Shown here: piece after piece, positions 27,391 through 35,913 of the stretch
How the letters are laid out: each line of letters begins with the position of its first letter
Position numbering within the stretch: the first letter of the stretch is position 1
Assembly (NCBI RefSeq): GCF_900103735.1
Contig: NZ_FMXE01000007.1
Location: 124,001-188,000 of the forward strand
Source of the DNA: Algoriphagus alkaliphilus
GTDB taxonomy: Bacteria > Bacteroidota > Bacteroidia > Cytophagales > Cyclobacteriaceae
Direction of reading: 5' to 3'
DNA length: 64,000 nt
Made by a program: the position numbers and the translations under genes
The notes under the pieces: model-generated
What the model saw: only the letters and a program-made list of their open reading frames with translations
What the model was told of the DNA's origin: nothing
Databases searched by the model: none

Positions 27391-28267
27391 AAATTCGGGC
27401 TATTGCTTTGGAGTCGAGTTTGCCATTAAAATGGCCGAAGATGAAATGCAAAACAGCGATCAGCTGTATTGTCTGGGAGATATTGTTCACAATGACATGG
27501 AAGTCAAACGACTCCGTGAAAAAGGGCTTGTAGTCATTGACCGAGATCAGTTACAGGAGTTGACAAATTGTAAAGTACTCATTCGGGCGCATGGTGAGCC
27601 TCCTGAGACGTATAGAACCGCTATTGAAAATAATATCGAACTCATTGATGCGTCCTGCCCGGTAGTGCTCAAGCTTCAGAATCGGGTCAAAAATGCATTT
27701 GACAAGATGGAGCGGGAGAATGGTCAGATCGTAATTTATGGAAAAAAGGGTCATGCAGAAGTAATCGGACTGACCGGTCAAACGCTGGAAAAAGCGGTGG
27801 TCGTCATGGAGGATTCAGACCTTGAAAAGATTGATTACGGTCGTCCGGTCACACTATTCAGCCAAACTACCAAAAGCACAAAAGGCTTTTACGATCTATC
27901 CAAAAAAATAGAGGATAAAATCAAATCAGCAAAAGGTGAGTTGACAGAACTGGACTTTAATGCCAATGATTCAATCTGCCGTCAAGTTTCCAACCGTGAG
28001 CCACAGCTGAAGAAATTTGCTCAGGAAAGTGACGTGATCCTTTTCGTATCGGGTAAAAAAAGCTCCAACGGGAAGGCACTTTACCAGATTTGTTTAGGTG
28101 AAAACCCGAAAAGTTATTTTATAGAAAATGAAACAGAGTTGGACCCTGAGTGGTTTAGCGTTGAGTATAAAATTGGGATTTGCGGAGCTACATCTACCCC
28201 GATGTGGCTCATGGAACAAGTGAAATCCTATGTGGAGTCTTTAGAAGAAAATATGCTTCATGCCTGA
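27371..28267 (+). CDS. ispH: 4-hydroxy-3-methylbut-2-enyl diphosphate reductase IspH
   Basis: A 298-residue Fe-S enzyme of the MEP pathway that reduces HMBPP to IPP and DMAPP. The three cluster cysteines are visible: GYCFGV (about residue 12), DASCPVV (about 97) and NDSICRQ (about 200), plus the substrate histidines in DIVHNDM and RAHGEPP. Its start lies inside cmk. Typical length. The context (cmk, ispH) is common in Bacteroidota. Confidence 0.95.
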   Translation: MQVTIDRNSGYCFGVEFAIKMAEDEMQNSDQLYCLGDIVHNDMEVKRLREKGLVVIDRDQLQELTNCKVLIRAHGEPPETYRTAIENNIELIDASCPVVLKLQNRVKNAFDKMERENGQIVIYGKKGHAEVIGLTGQTLEKAVVVMEDSDLEKIDYGRPVTLFSQTTKSTKGFYDLSKKIEDKIKSAKGELTELDFNANDSICRQVSNREPQLKKFAQESDVILFVSGKKSSNGKALYQICLGENPKSYFIENETELDPEWFSVEYKIGICGATSTPMWLMEQVKSYVESLEENMLHA

Positions 28268-28386
28268 TATTAGCCGAAGTACCTCGTATCAAAAGTTCGA
28301 ACATTTAATCCGATATAAGTGCTAATTCAATTGGTTTTTCTTTAGATTTGGGGCGTTTTTCAATAGCTCATAGTTCAAAAACAGAT

Positions 28387-29739
28387 ATGTCTAAAATAGT
28401 GAAGCTTAACAAAGGCTTTGACATCAGACTGGTAGGAAAGGCCTCGAAAGAGATTGCAAATTTCGCCTCAGCTCAAACCTTTGCCATTAAACCAACAGAC
28501 TTTATAGGGCTTCAGCGTCCTAAAGTCCTTGTTAATGAAGGTGATACGGTAAAAGCTGGGACTCCCATTTTGGTAGACAAAGCATCGGATCAAGTCATCT
28601 ACGCATCTCCCGTATCCGGTGAGATCGTCGAGATCAAAAGAGGAGATAGACGAAAGCTACTCGAAATCAAAATTCTTGCTGACAAAACCGTCATTCATGA
28701 AAATTTTGGTAAAATTGACCTAAGTCAAAATCGAGATTCCCTTGCGGCCAAATTGGCATCAACCGGAGTATGGCCAAACATCATTCAAAGACCTTTTGGG
28801 ATTGTGGCTAACCCTGCCGATACACCAAAGGCAATTTTCATTTCTGCTTTTGACACGCATCCTTTAGCCCCTGATTATGGATTTACGCTTCAGGGGGAAG
28901 AAAAATACTTACAAGCGGGAATTGATGCTTTGGCAAAACTTACTCCGGGTAAGGTTCATTTGAACGTGGATGGATCCAAACCGATAGATGCGATTTTCTC
29001 GGGAGTGAAAAATGCCCAAATCAATCAGTTTTCAGGTCCCCATCCAGCAGGAAATGTAGGAATACAGATTCATCACTTGGATCCGATCAATAAAGGTGAC
29101 CTCGTTTGGACGGTTAGTCCTGCAGGCGTTGTCCAGATTGGTAAGGCAGTACTTGAGGGGGTATATGATACTTCCAAAATTATTGCTGTCACTGGGTCTG
29201 AATTGACCAAAGCGGCTTACGTCAAAACTTTTGTAGGAGCTAATGTCTCGGCCTTTGTGAAAGGCAACCTGAACTCAGGCCACGTTAGAGTAATCTCAGG
29301 AAATGTTCTTACAGGCGAGAAGATCAATTTGGAAGGCTTCCTTGGGTTTTACCACAACCAAATCACAGTAATCCCTGAGGGTGACTATTATGAGTTTTTG
29401 GGATGGGCCAAGCCTACAGCCTCCAAACTTAGCTACCATCGCGCACTCGGGCTTTTGTCATTTCTCACGCCCAAAAAAGAGTTTGTTCTTGATTCAAATT
29501 GCAGAGGTGAGGAGCGGGCATTTGTTCAGACCGGTGTATTTGAGTCGGTGACTCCAATGGATATTCTTCCTGTTTATTTATTGAAAGCCATCATGGCAGA
29601 AGATTTCGATGAAATGGAAGAATTGGGAATCTATGAAATCGTTGAAGAGGATTTGGCACTTTGTGAATTTGTCGATGTGTCCAAACACCCCGTGCAGGAG
29701 TTGGTAAGAAAAGGTATAGAATTAATCCAATACAGTTAA
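28387..29739 (+). CDS. nqrA: Na+-translocating NADH:quinone reductase subunit A
   Basis: A 450-residue peripheral NQR subunit. KIVKLNKGFDIRLVGK at the start, VLVNEGDTVKAGTPILVDK..V..ASPVSGEIVEIKRGDRRKLLEI (a lipoyl-like hammerhead), PFGIVANPADTPKAIFISAFDTHPLAPDYGF and GNVGIQIHHLDPINKGD are family hallmarks. NQR couples NADH oxidation by quinone to sodium export. ATG 28387 gives the usual start; an in-frame upstream start at 28348 adds 13 unrelated residues. It is the first gene of nqrABCDE and is 5 bp from nqrB. Confidence 0.93.
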   Translation: MSKIVKLNKGFDIRLVGKASKEIANFASAQTFAIKPTDFIGLQRPKVLVNEGDTVKAGTPILVDKASDQVIYASPVSGEIVEIKRGDRRKLLEIKILADKTVIHENFGKIDLSQNRDSLAAKLASTGVWPNIIQRPFGIVANPADTPKAIFISAFDTHPLAPDYGFTLQGEEKYLQAGIDALAKLTPGKVHLNVDGSKPIDAIFSGVKNAQINQFSGPHPAGNVGIQIHHLDPINKGDLVWTVSPAGVVQIGKAVLEGVYDTSKIIAVTGSELTKAAYVKTFVGANVSAFVKGNLNSGHVRVISGNVLTGEKINLEGFLGFYHNQITVIPEGDYYEFLGWAKPTASKLSYHRALGLLSFLTPKKEFVLDSNCRGEERAFVQTGVFESVTPMDILPVYLLKAIMAEDFDEMEELGIYEIVEEDLALCEFVDVSKHPVQELVRKGIELIQYS

Positions 29740-29744
29740 TCCAT

Positions 29745-30959
29745 ATGAAGTTTCTAAGAGATTTGATGGACAAGCAGCGTCCCCTTTTTGAAAAAGGAGG
29801 AAAGCTTGAAAGTTTATATTATGCATTTGAGGCGGGAGAGACTTTCCTCTTCTCTCCAAATCATACCACGGCAATCAAAGGTGCCCAAGTAAAGGATGCC
29901 ATTGACCTGAAGCGTATGATGATCACAGTGGTGATCGCTATGATTCCTTGTTTGCTTTTTGGGATCTATAATACCGGACATCAAAGCTTGCTTGCAACAG
30001 GTGCTACTGCAGGGTTGTGGGATAATTTTGGTGATAAGGCAATCATCGGACTTCAACTTGTACTTCCGATTGTGATCGTTGCATACGCAGCAGGAGGTTT
30101 GGTAGAGGCAGTATTTGCGGTCATCCGCAAGCACCCAATCAACGAAGGCTTTTTGGTGACAGGTATGTTGATCCCATTGGTGGTCCCTGCTACCACACCA
30201 CTGTGGCAAGTTGCATTAGCGACAATCTTCGCAGTAGTGATTGCTAAAGAAGTATTTGGTGGGACAGGGATGAATATCCTTAATGTGGCCATGACAGCAA
30301 GAGCGTTTTTGTATTTTGCTTATCCTGCTCAGATTTCCGGGGATTTGGTATGGACCTATCTTGGCGAAAAAACAGCCGTTGATGGGTTTTCCGGTGCCAC
30401 TGCACTTGCAGTGGCCTATAATGCCGGTGTCGACGGGGTGCCGGTAGTCGATGCATTAGCAGAGCATAACACTGCCTTGGGAGCAGATCTGTTTAGCTTC
30501 GCAAATATGTTTATGGGATGGATTCCCGGTTCTATTGGAGAGACATCAACTTTGATGGCATTACTTGGAGCAGCTATTCTCATTGGTACTGGAGTTGCGA
30601 GCTGGAAAATTATAGTTTCCGGATTCGCAGGTGCTTACCTTATGGGACTTTTGTTGAATGTTCTTGCAGTGAATGAGTACATGGCTATGCCTCCTCAATA
30701 TCATTGGGTAATGGGTGGTTTGGCTTTTGGTATCGTATTTATGGCTACTGATCCCGTGTCAGCAGCACAAACCGAAACCGGAAAGTGGATTTACGGCTTG
30801 CTGATAGGAGTGCTCACTGTGATCATCCGGGTAACAAATCCGGCGTATCCTGAAGGAATTATGCTTGCAGTTCTATTTATGAACGTGTTTGCTCCGCTCA
30901 TCGATTATTATGTAGTTAAAGCTAACAAAACAAGGAGGTTACAACGTGCAACAGTCTAA
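29745..30959 (+). CDS. nqrB: NQR subunit B, FMN-binding
   Basis: A 404-residue membrane subunit with about ten helices. It carries covalent FMN on the Thr of DGFSGAT near residue 218, and the TTPLWQVALATIFAVVIAKEVFGGTGMNILN and YHWVMGGLAFGIVFMATDPVSA signatures. It overlaps nqrC by 14 bp. The C-terminal codons NKTRRLQRATV include a purine-rich AAGGAGG that also looks like a ribosome site for nqrC. Confidence 0.93.
   Translation: MKFLRDLMDKQRPLFEKGGKLESLYYAFEAGETFLFSPNHTTAIKGAQVKDAIDLKRMMITVVIAMIPCLLFGIYNTGHQSLLATGATAGLWDNFGDKAIIGLQLVLPIVIVAYAAGGLVEAVFAVIRKHPINEGFLVTGMLIPLVVPATTPLWQVALATIFAVVIAKEVFGGTGMNILNVAMTARAFLYFAYPAQISGDLVWTYLGEKTAVDGFSGATALAVAYNAGVDGVPVVDALAEHNTALGADLFSFANMFMGWIPGSIGETSTLMALLGAAILIGTGVASWKIIVSGFAGAYLMGLLLNVLAVNEYMAMPPQYHWVMGGLAFGIVFMATDPVSAAQTETGKWIYGLLIGVLTVIIRVTNPAYPEGIMLAVLFMNVFAPLIDYYVVKANKTRRLQRATV
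30932..30938 (+). promoter_or_regulatory. Shine-Dalgarno-like AAGGAGG before the GTG start of nqrC
   Basis: AAGGAGG at 30932-30938, seven bases before the GTG at 30946, inside the last nqrB codons. Strong Shine-Dalgarno sites are rare in Bacteroidota, and most genes here have none. It may fix the GTG start or be chance from the Arg-Arg codons. Confidence 0.45.
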
Positions 30960-31701
30960 CACTTACATTATTGTATTTTCTGGAGTCCTTACCATTGTAC
31001 TTGGACTACTTCTTTCAGGAACTTCTCAAGTTCTTGGACCCATGCAGCAGGAAGCAATTGCCCTGGATAAGAAGAAGCAGATTCTGGGTGCTGTGATAAG
31101 TGCTGAAGAAATTGATGCCATGACTCCGCTGCAAGTGAACGAGTTTTATTCCAAAAGAATAGCTTCCACAGTGGTGGATATCAATGGAAAAGAGATCAGT
31201 TCTGGTGTTGTCACGGCCGAGAAAGTGGAGGTTGCTAAATTCTTTAAGAAACCCGCAGCCGACAGACAGTATCCAGTCTATGTTTTTCATGCAGAAGGAA
31301 ATCCTGAGGCAGTAGAATCCTACATTTTCCCACTGTATGGTGCGGGACTTTGGGATGCTATCTGGGGTTATCTTGCGCTCGAAACTGACATGAATACCAT
31401 CGGAGGAATTACATTGGCTCACGCAGGAGAAACTCCGGGATTAGGTGCCAGAATTACCGAAGGTGGAGTTCAGCAAAGATACGTAGGCAAAAAAGTTTTT
31501 GACGAATCCGGACAATTGGTTGCCGTTCGAATGATGAAAGGTGAAGGAAAGGATTATTCAGGGGACGTCCATAAGGTAGATGGCTTGTCGGGAGCTACGA
31601 TTACTGCCAACGGAGTGAATAACATGCTGAAGGCTTACCTGAGTCATTACGAGGCTTTCATTAAGGGTAAGTTATCCAATCAGGCTGTTGCAGGTCTTTA
31701 A
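30946..31701 (+). CDS. nqrC: NQR subunit C, FMN-binding
   Basis: A 251-residue subunit with one N-terminal membrane helix (residues 5-25) and a large periplasmic FMN domain. GAGLWDAIWGYLALETD and HAGETPGLGARITE are seen, and DGLSGATITANGVNNML holds the Thr that carries covalent FMN. It begins with GTG at 30946 and overlaps nqrB by 14 bp; 30 bp later nqrD starts. Confidence 0.93.
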   Translation: MQQSNTYIIVFSGVLTIVLGLLLSGTSQVLGPMQQEAIALDKKKQILGAVISAEEIDAMTPLQVNEFYSKRIASTVVDINGKEISSGVVTAEKVEVAKFFKKPAADRQYPVYVFHAEGNPEAVESYIFPLYGAGLWDAIWGYLALETDMNTIGGITLAHAGETPGLGARITEGGVQQRYVGKKVFDESGQLVAVRMMKGEGKDYSGDVHKVDGLSGATITANGVNNMLKAYLSHYEAFIKGKLSNQAVAGL

Positions 31702-31731
31702 TTCATTTTCAACTCACATAATCACTAAATA

Positions 31732-32415
31732 ATGAGTGCTGAAACTTTAGAAAAAGCGATTGAGAAAAAGCCGGCTGAAGCCCTTTTTTCCAAGCGTAGA
31801 AGAAAATTAGTAGCCGATCCCTTGATTGACGATAATCCAATCACCATTCAGGTACTTGGTATCTGTTCTGCATTGGCAGTGACTACTCAAATGAAGCCTA
31901 CCTTGGTTATGGCCATTTCGGTAATCTTCGTAGTCGCGATGTCCAATTTTGTGATCTCAGTGATGAGAAATACAATTCCTGCGCGGGTAAGAATTATCGT
32001 ACAGCTTGCTGTCGTGGCTACTTTGGTGACCTTGGTAAGTGAAGTGTTGAAAGCTTTCGCTTACGATATGTACAAAGAACTGTCGGTATTCATCGGTTTG
32101 ATTATTACCAACTGTATTGTAATGGGTCGATTGGAAGCATTTGCGATGGGAAATAAGCCTTACGATTCCTTATTGGATGGTTTGGGCTCCGCATTGGGAT
32201 ATTCCTGGATTATATTGACTGTTGCTTTCTTCAGAGAATTATTCGGTTCAGGTTCTGTATTTGGGATTCCTGTTTACAATTACGTGTCATCCATATTTGG
32301 TCCAGACTTTAGTTTGGCAACCAATGGATTGATGGTCTCGCCAATTGGTGCGTTTATTATTCTTGGTCTGATAGTATGGGTACAGCGTACCAAAACCGGT
32401 TACGTAGAACATTAA
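31732..32415 (+). CDS. nqrD: NQR subunit D
   Basis: A 227-residue membrane subunit with six helices: DNPITIQVLGICSALAVTTQMKPTLVMAI, RIIVQLAVVATLVTLVSEVLKAF, IGLIITNCIVMGRLEAFAMG and GSALGYSWIILTVAFFRELFGSG match NqrD. The pair of half-site Cys residues (GICSALAVT and TNCIVMGR) belongs to the Fe center shared with NqrE. The N-terminal 25 residues are hydrophilic and longer than in Vibrio. It is 12 bp upstream of nqrE. Confidence 0.93.
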   Translation: MSAETLEKAIEKKPAEALFSKRRRKLVADPLIDDNPITIQVLGICSALAVTTQMKPTLVMAISVIFVVAMSNFVISVMRNTIPARVRIIVQLAVVATLVTLVSEVLKAFAYDMYKELSVFIGLIITNCIVMGRLEAFAMGNKPYDSLLDGLGSALGYSWIILTVAFFRELFGSGSVFGIPVYNYVSSIFGPDFSLATNGLMVSPIGAFIILGLIVWVQRTKTGYVEH

Positions 32416-32427
32416 AAGACATTAGAA

Positions 32428-33039
32428 ATGGAATTATTTAGTTTAGCTATTCGGTCGATCTTTATCGACAATATGATTTTCGCTTACTTCCTTGGAATGT
32501 GTTCTTTCTTGGCGGTTTCGAAAAAAGTAAGTACAGCCTTGGGCCTTGGTGCCGCTGTTATATTTGTTCTTTCTGTTACTACTCCTGTTAACTGGCTTCT
32601 CAACGAATTTATCCTGAAAGAAGGAGCACTGACTTGGGTAAGTGCTGATTTGGTAGCTATTGACCTGTCTTTCCTTAGATTCATCATGTTTATAGCCATC
32701 ATTGCAGCGATGGTTCAGCTGGTAGAGATGGTCGTGGAAAAGTTTGCACCTGCACTTTACGGGCAGTTGGGTATATTCCTTCCTTTGATCGCTGTAAACT
32801 GTGCTATTTTGGGTGGTTCACTATTCATGGCACAACGAGATTATACCCTGGCTGAATCTGCTGTATATGGATTCGGTTCCGGTACTGGCTTTTTATTAGC
32901 TATAGTAGCTTTGGCTGCAATCCGTGAAAAATTGAAATATTCTCATGTTCCAAATGGTCTGAAAGGATTGGGTATTACTATGCTTTTGACTGGTCTCATG
33001 GGATTGGCATTCATGTCATTTATGGGGATTGACCTTTAA
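32428..33039 (+). CDS. nqrE: NQR subunit E
   Basis: A 203-residue membrane subunit homologous to Nqr[86 protein letters not shown]. The Cys of GMCSF and of VNCAI are the expected Fe ligands. It is the last gene of the unit, which ends at the hairpin 33062-33093; no nqrF follows. Confidence 0.93.
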   Translation: MELFSLAIRSIFIDNMIFAYFLGMCSFLAVSKKVSTALGLGAAVIFVLSVTTPVNWLLNEFILKEGALTWVSADLVAIDLSFLRFIMFIAIIAAMVQLVEMVVEKFAPALYGQLGIFLPLIAVNCAILGGSLFMAQRDYTLAESAVYGFGSGTGFLLAIVALAAIREKLKYSHVPNGLKGLGITMLLTGLMGLAFMSFMGIDL

Positions 33040-33061
33040 TCAGGGGTTTCTCGAAATTCCT

Positions 33062-33093
33062 AAGGCTCCGAGGTTATCCCCGGAGCCTTTTTT
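33062..33093 (+). terminator. Intrinsic terminator ending the nqrABCDE unit
   Basis: A perfect 9-bp stem (AAGGCTCCG 33062-33070, CGGAGCCTT 33081-33089) with a ten-base loop and a T-run to 33093, 22 bp after the nqrE stop. Confidence 0.9.
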
Positions 33094-33165
33094 CTTTTCA
33101 ATGGTATCAGCCTTTTCAGTAAGAGTATCTATCTTAAAGTCTCAATAACCTAGAACCCAAAACAC

Positions 33166-33786
33166 ATGAAGAAATTATTTGCATTCCTTGTCCTCTGTTT
33201 ACTTTCTTTTTCTGCTTTTTCACAAAGTGGGGAATGGGTGGAGCTTTTCAACGGGGAAAATTTCGACGGATGGAAAATTTCCGAAAATCCCAGTTCGTTC
33301 ACTATTGTAGATAAGACGATTAAAGTCGATGGACCAAGAGGTCATGCTTTTTATGATGGCCCGGTTGGGAACCACAATTTCAAAAACTTTGAATTGATGG
33401 TGGAAGTGAAGACTATGCCTAAGGCCAATTCAGGAATTTTCATCCATACCGAATATCAGGAAACTGGTTGGCCAAATAAAGGGCATGAAATACAAGTCAA
33501 TCAAACGCATGGAGATTGGAGAAAAACCGGCTCAGTTTACTCTTTTAAAGATGTAAAGGAGACTTTTGTAGAGGATGGTGAATGGTACACTGAACATGTT
33601 ATTGTAAAAGGAAATCAGGTCACTGTAAAAGTCAATGGTAAGGTCATCAATGAATACGATGAGTCTAAAGATCGAACAGGAGATCTTGGAACCAAAAAAT
33701 TGAGTTCAGGTACGATTGCCTTGCAGGCACACGATCCTGAAAGTGTCATTTACTACAGAAGCGTAAAAATTAAACTCTTGGATTAA
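33166..33786 (+). CDS. Secreted DUF1080 (3-keto-disaccharide hydrolase-type) protein
   Basis: A 206-residue protein with a signal peptide (residues 1-19, FSAFSQ). The mature chain is a concanavalin-like DUF1080 domain: WVELFNGENFDGWKISEN, KNFELMVEVKTMPKANSGIFIHTEYQ, GHEIQVNQTHGDW, SGTIALQAHDPESVIYYRSVKIKLL. Members cleave 3-keto-glycosides or bind sugars. It is a single gene between two terminators. Confidence 0.85.
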   Translation: MKKLFAFLVLCLLSFSAFSQSGEWVELFNGENFDGWKISENPSSFTIVDKTIKVDGPRGHAFYDGPVGNHNFKNFELMVEVKTMPKANSGIFIHTEYQETGWPNKGHEIQVNQTHGDWRKTGSVYSFKDVKETFVEDGEWYTEHVIVKGNQVTVKVNGKVINEYDESKDRTGDLGTKKLSSGTIALQAHDPESVIYYRSVKIKLLD

Positions 33787-33808
33787 TTCTAGTTAATACT
33801 TACAAATT

Positions 33809-33842
33809 AAAAATGCTTAATCAATTGATTAGGCATTTTTTT
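33809..33842 (+). terminator. Intrinsic terminator after the DUF1080 gene
   Basis: AAAATGCTTAATC pairs with GATTAGGCATTTT through a tight AATCAATTGATT centre with one G.T pair, then eight T. Confidence 0.75.
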
Positions 33843-33869
33843 TAACTTGACACCCAAATCCGAAACCCC

Positions 33870-34433
33870 ATGGCTTTCACCTACCGAAGAATATTTTCCT
33901 ACTTTCTGAGAGGGCTTCTATTTCTCACTCCTTTGGCAGTTACCGTTTATGTGGTATATGCGATATTTATTTTTCTGGACAATTTAATTCCTGTTCCGAT
34001 TCCTGGAATTGGGATTTTGATGGTTTTGGCCTTGATTACCTTTGTTGGGTACTTCGCAAGTCTCTTTTTCGCAAAACCATTCTTCGATTGGTTTGAGCGC
34101 GGAGTTTTCAAAATTCCATTGGTCAATTTGCTGTACACCAGTATCAAAGATTTGATGGGAGCATTTGTCGGGGACAAAAAGAAATTCAGCGCCCCAGTCA
34201 TTGTGGAGATCAGTGATTCTATGGCCCGGTTTGGCTTTATCACCCAGGAGGATTTGAATATTATTGAAAGGCCTGATTTGGTAGCTGTTTATTTCCCCCA
34301 CAGTTACAATGTCTCCGGAAATGTATTTCTGGTAAAGCGGGAAAAAGTCAAGTCTTTAACCGGCGTGAAGAGCTCTGACGTGATGAAATTTATGGTTTCG
34401 GGAGGGGTATCACCGCTTTTAGAACATGGTTAA
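33870..34433 (+). CDS. DUF502-family membrane protein
   Basis: A 187-residue protein with two transmembrane helices (about residues 10-33 and 45-65). GLLFLTPLAVTVYVVYAIFIFLDNLI, followed by PIPGIGILMVLALITFVGYFASLFFAKPFFDWFERGVFKIPLVNLLYTSIKDLMGAFVGDKKKF, is the DUF502 signature. Function unknown; plant and bacterial relatives are membrane proteins of unclear role. Monocistronic. Confidence 0.85.
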   Translation: MAFTYRRIFSYFLRGLLFLTPLAVTVYVVYAIFIFLDNLIPVPIPGIGILMVLALITFVGYFASLFFAKPFFDWFERGVFKIPLVNLLYTSIKDLMGAFVGDKKKFSAPVIVEISDSMARFGFITQEDLNIIERPDLVAVYFPHSYNVSGNVFLVKREKVKSLTGVKSSDVMKFMVSGGVSPLLEHG

Positions 34434-34477
34434 CAATTTTTTTAAAAAAATTGGAAAATAATTCAACTAAATATTTG

Positions 34478-34496
34478 CTTCTTTCTTTCTTTCTTT
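34478..34496 (+). repeat. CTTT tetranucleotide repeat upstream of the cysteine-peptide gene
   Basis: Four perfect CTTT units (34481-34496), preceded by a partial unit, about 54 bp before the start of the small secreted peptide. It is short; a role in promoter spacing is only a possibility. Confidence 0.4.
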
Positions 34497-34549
34497 GGAT
34501 ATAGTCTAAATGACTTTTTATTTATCTTTTCTCCAAAACAAAAATCATT

Positions 34550-34768
34550 ATGATCAAAAAGTTAAAGTATTTTATTCCTGTCGTATTAATCGTGGGGTTT
34601 TTTTCGGTTAATGTTTCTGCTCAAGAAGGTGAGCCAGAGGTTGAAGATACCAGAGGTTGTTCTGAAGTTGGATCTCTTGATGCAACTTGTAGGTCGGGTA
34701 GTATCATTCCTAAATGCGGGTTTGAGAGGGGAGCTCAGACTTATACTTGTAATTTTTCTAATTCTTAA
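34550..34768 (+). CDS. Small secreted four-cysteine peptide
   Basis: A 72-residue precursor. Residues 1-24 form a signal peptide with cleavage after VSA, leaving a mature peptide of about 48 residues that is acidic at the start (EGEPEVED) and has Cys at 37, 47, 56 and 67, spaced for two disulfides. It resembles in layout the NVEALA-type peptides of Bacteroidota that precede lipoprotein genes, but the NVEALA motif itself is absent, so it may be a separate family. A hairpin terminator follows it, then two lipoprotein genes, one with a redox-type CxxC. The region is AT-rich relative to its neighbours. The role (signal, toxin or matrix peptide) is not known. Confidence 0.7.
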   Translation: MIKKLKYFIPVVLIVGFFSVNVSAQEGEPEVEDTRGCSEVGSLDATCRSGSIIPKCGFERGAQTYTCNFSNS

Positions 34769-34779
34769 TTTAACATTTT

Positions 34780-34816
34780 GTCCAAATGACTTATTACTAA
34801 GTTATTTGGACTTTTT
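34780..34816 (+). terminator. Terminator or attenuator between the peptide gene and its downstream lipoprotein
   Basis: GTCCAAATGACTTA (34780-34793) pairs with TAAGTTATTTGGAC (34798-34811) with one G.T wobble and a TTAC loop, followed by five T. It lies 9 bp before the next start, so read-through would set the ratio of peptide to lipoprotein mRNA. Confidence 0.7.
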
Positions 34817-34824
34817 ATAGATTT

Positions 34825-35913
34825 ATGAAATATTCAGTCTTATTTATTTCCATCTTCTGTTTGTATTCATGCAATCAAAGAGAAGTAAATAAAATAAAAA
34901 TTAGAAGTGTGGAGTCGATTCAATCCATACAGTTTCCTCTTGACTCATTGACCCCAGATTATTTTCATGGGCTTGAATTAGTGACCTTGGGAGGTAAAGA
35001 TTATTTTACTCTGTTAAACGATCTTACAAGTACCATTTATTATTATGATTTTGAAACAAGGAATTTGGATAGATTGTTAAGTTTCGATACTGGTGATGGT
35101 GGAATAAGTAGGGGTGTTATGAGCTATTACCACATTGGTGAAGATTCTATTTTTTTGTTTGGCAAAAAACTCACCTCTTATATGGTTGATTTGGAAGGTA
35201 ATATTATTGATAAATACAATCTTCTTGATTTAAGTATTAGACAAAGCACCTACTCAAGTTCTAAAAATCCCGCCCTGTTTTTGGATAACATGATTTATTA
35301 TAATTCATTGATTTGGGGAATGTATGAAAAGGATTATTTCCCTATACTAAGGTATTCGATGGAGAAAAGACACGTAGAGCTTTCAGACCCTCTACCTGAA
35401 GTTTATTTCCAAGATGGTGATTGGGGAAAGCTTTGGTATGATTATGCCTATCAGGCTTTGGATTCTAAAAACCATAGAATTATATACTCTTTTCCTGCAT
35501 CTAATACCTTATTTGTGAGAGAATCAGGTGATATCGGATTAAAAGAGATTGAAAATTCAAGAATCTTTGACCCGATATTACCTCCTTTTGAAAGTAATCA
35601 ATACGTGTATGATTCAGACGAATGGAATATGGAAATGAATAATACTCCAATTTTTAAATCTATTCTTATAGACTATGAGAATGAGATATTACTGCGAGCA
35701 TATTTAAAACCTGTAAATTCATCAATAAGAAATGCGAAAAGATCAATTAGTCTTGTAAAATATAATTTGAATTCACTTGAACTTATGGAAGTATTGGAAC
35801 TGCCAAACAATTACTATGATTTCGATAATTCATTTTTTAAAGATTCGTTTTTATATATAAGAATATTAACCCAAGATGAAGATTTTATTGAATTCGAGAA
35901 GTTTAATTTTTAA
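34825..35913 (+). CDS. Propeller-type lipoprotein (DUF4221-like)
   Basis: A 362-residue lipoprotein with lipobox CLYSC (Cys16). The mature chain has repeated beta-strand blocks with Asp/aromatic turns (LNDLTSTIYYYDFETRNLDRLLSFD, FLFGKKLTSYMVDLEGNIIDKY, ILRYSMEKRHVELSDPL) that fit a six-bladed beta-propeller such as DUF4221 or BF3164-like proteins, known to accompany small secreted peptides in Bacteroidota. The match is by pattern only. It overlaps the CxxC lipoprotein gene by 38 bp at its 3' end. Low G+C suggests an accessory origin. Confidence 0.6.
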   Translation: MKYSVLFISIFCLYSCNQREVNKIKIRSVESIQSIQFPLDSLTPDYFHGLELVTLGGKDYFTLLNDLTSTIYYYDFETRNLDRLLSFDTGDGGISRGVMSYYHIGEDSIFLFGKKLTSYMVDLEGNIIDKYNLLDLSIRQSTYSSSKNPALFLDNMIYYNSLIWGMYEKDYFPILRYSMEKRHVELSDPLPEVYFQDGDWGKLWYDYAYQALDSKNHRIIYSFPASNTLFVRESGDIGLKEIENSRIFDPILPPFESNQYVYDSDEWNMEMNNTPIFKSILIDYENEILLRAYLKPVNSSIRNAKRSISLVKYNLNSLELMEVLELPNNYYDFDNSFFKDSFLYIRILTQDEDFIEFEKFNF

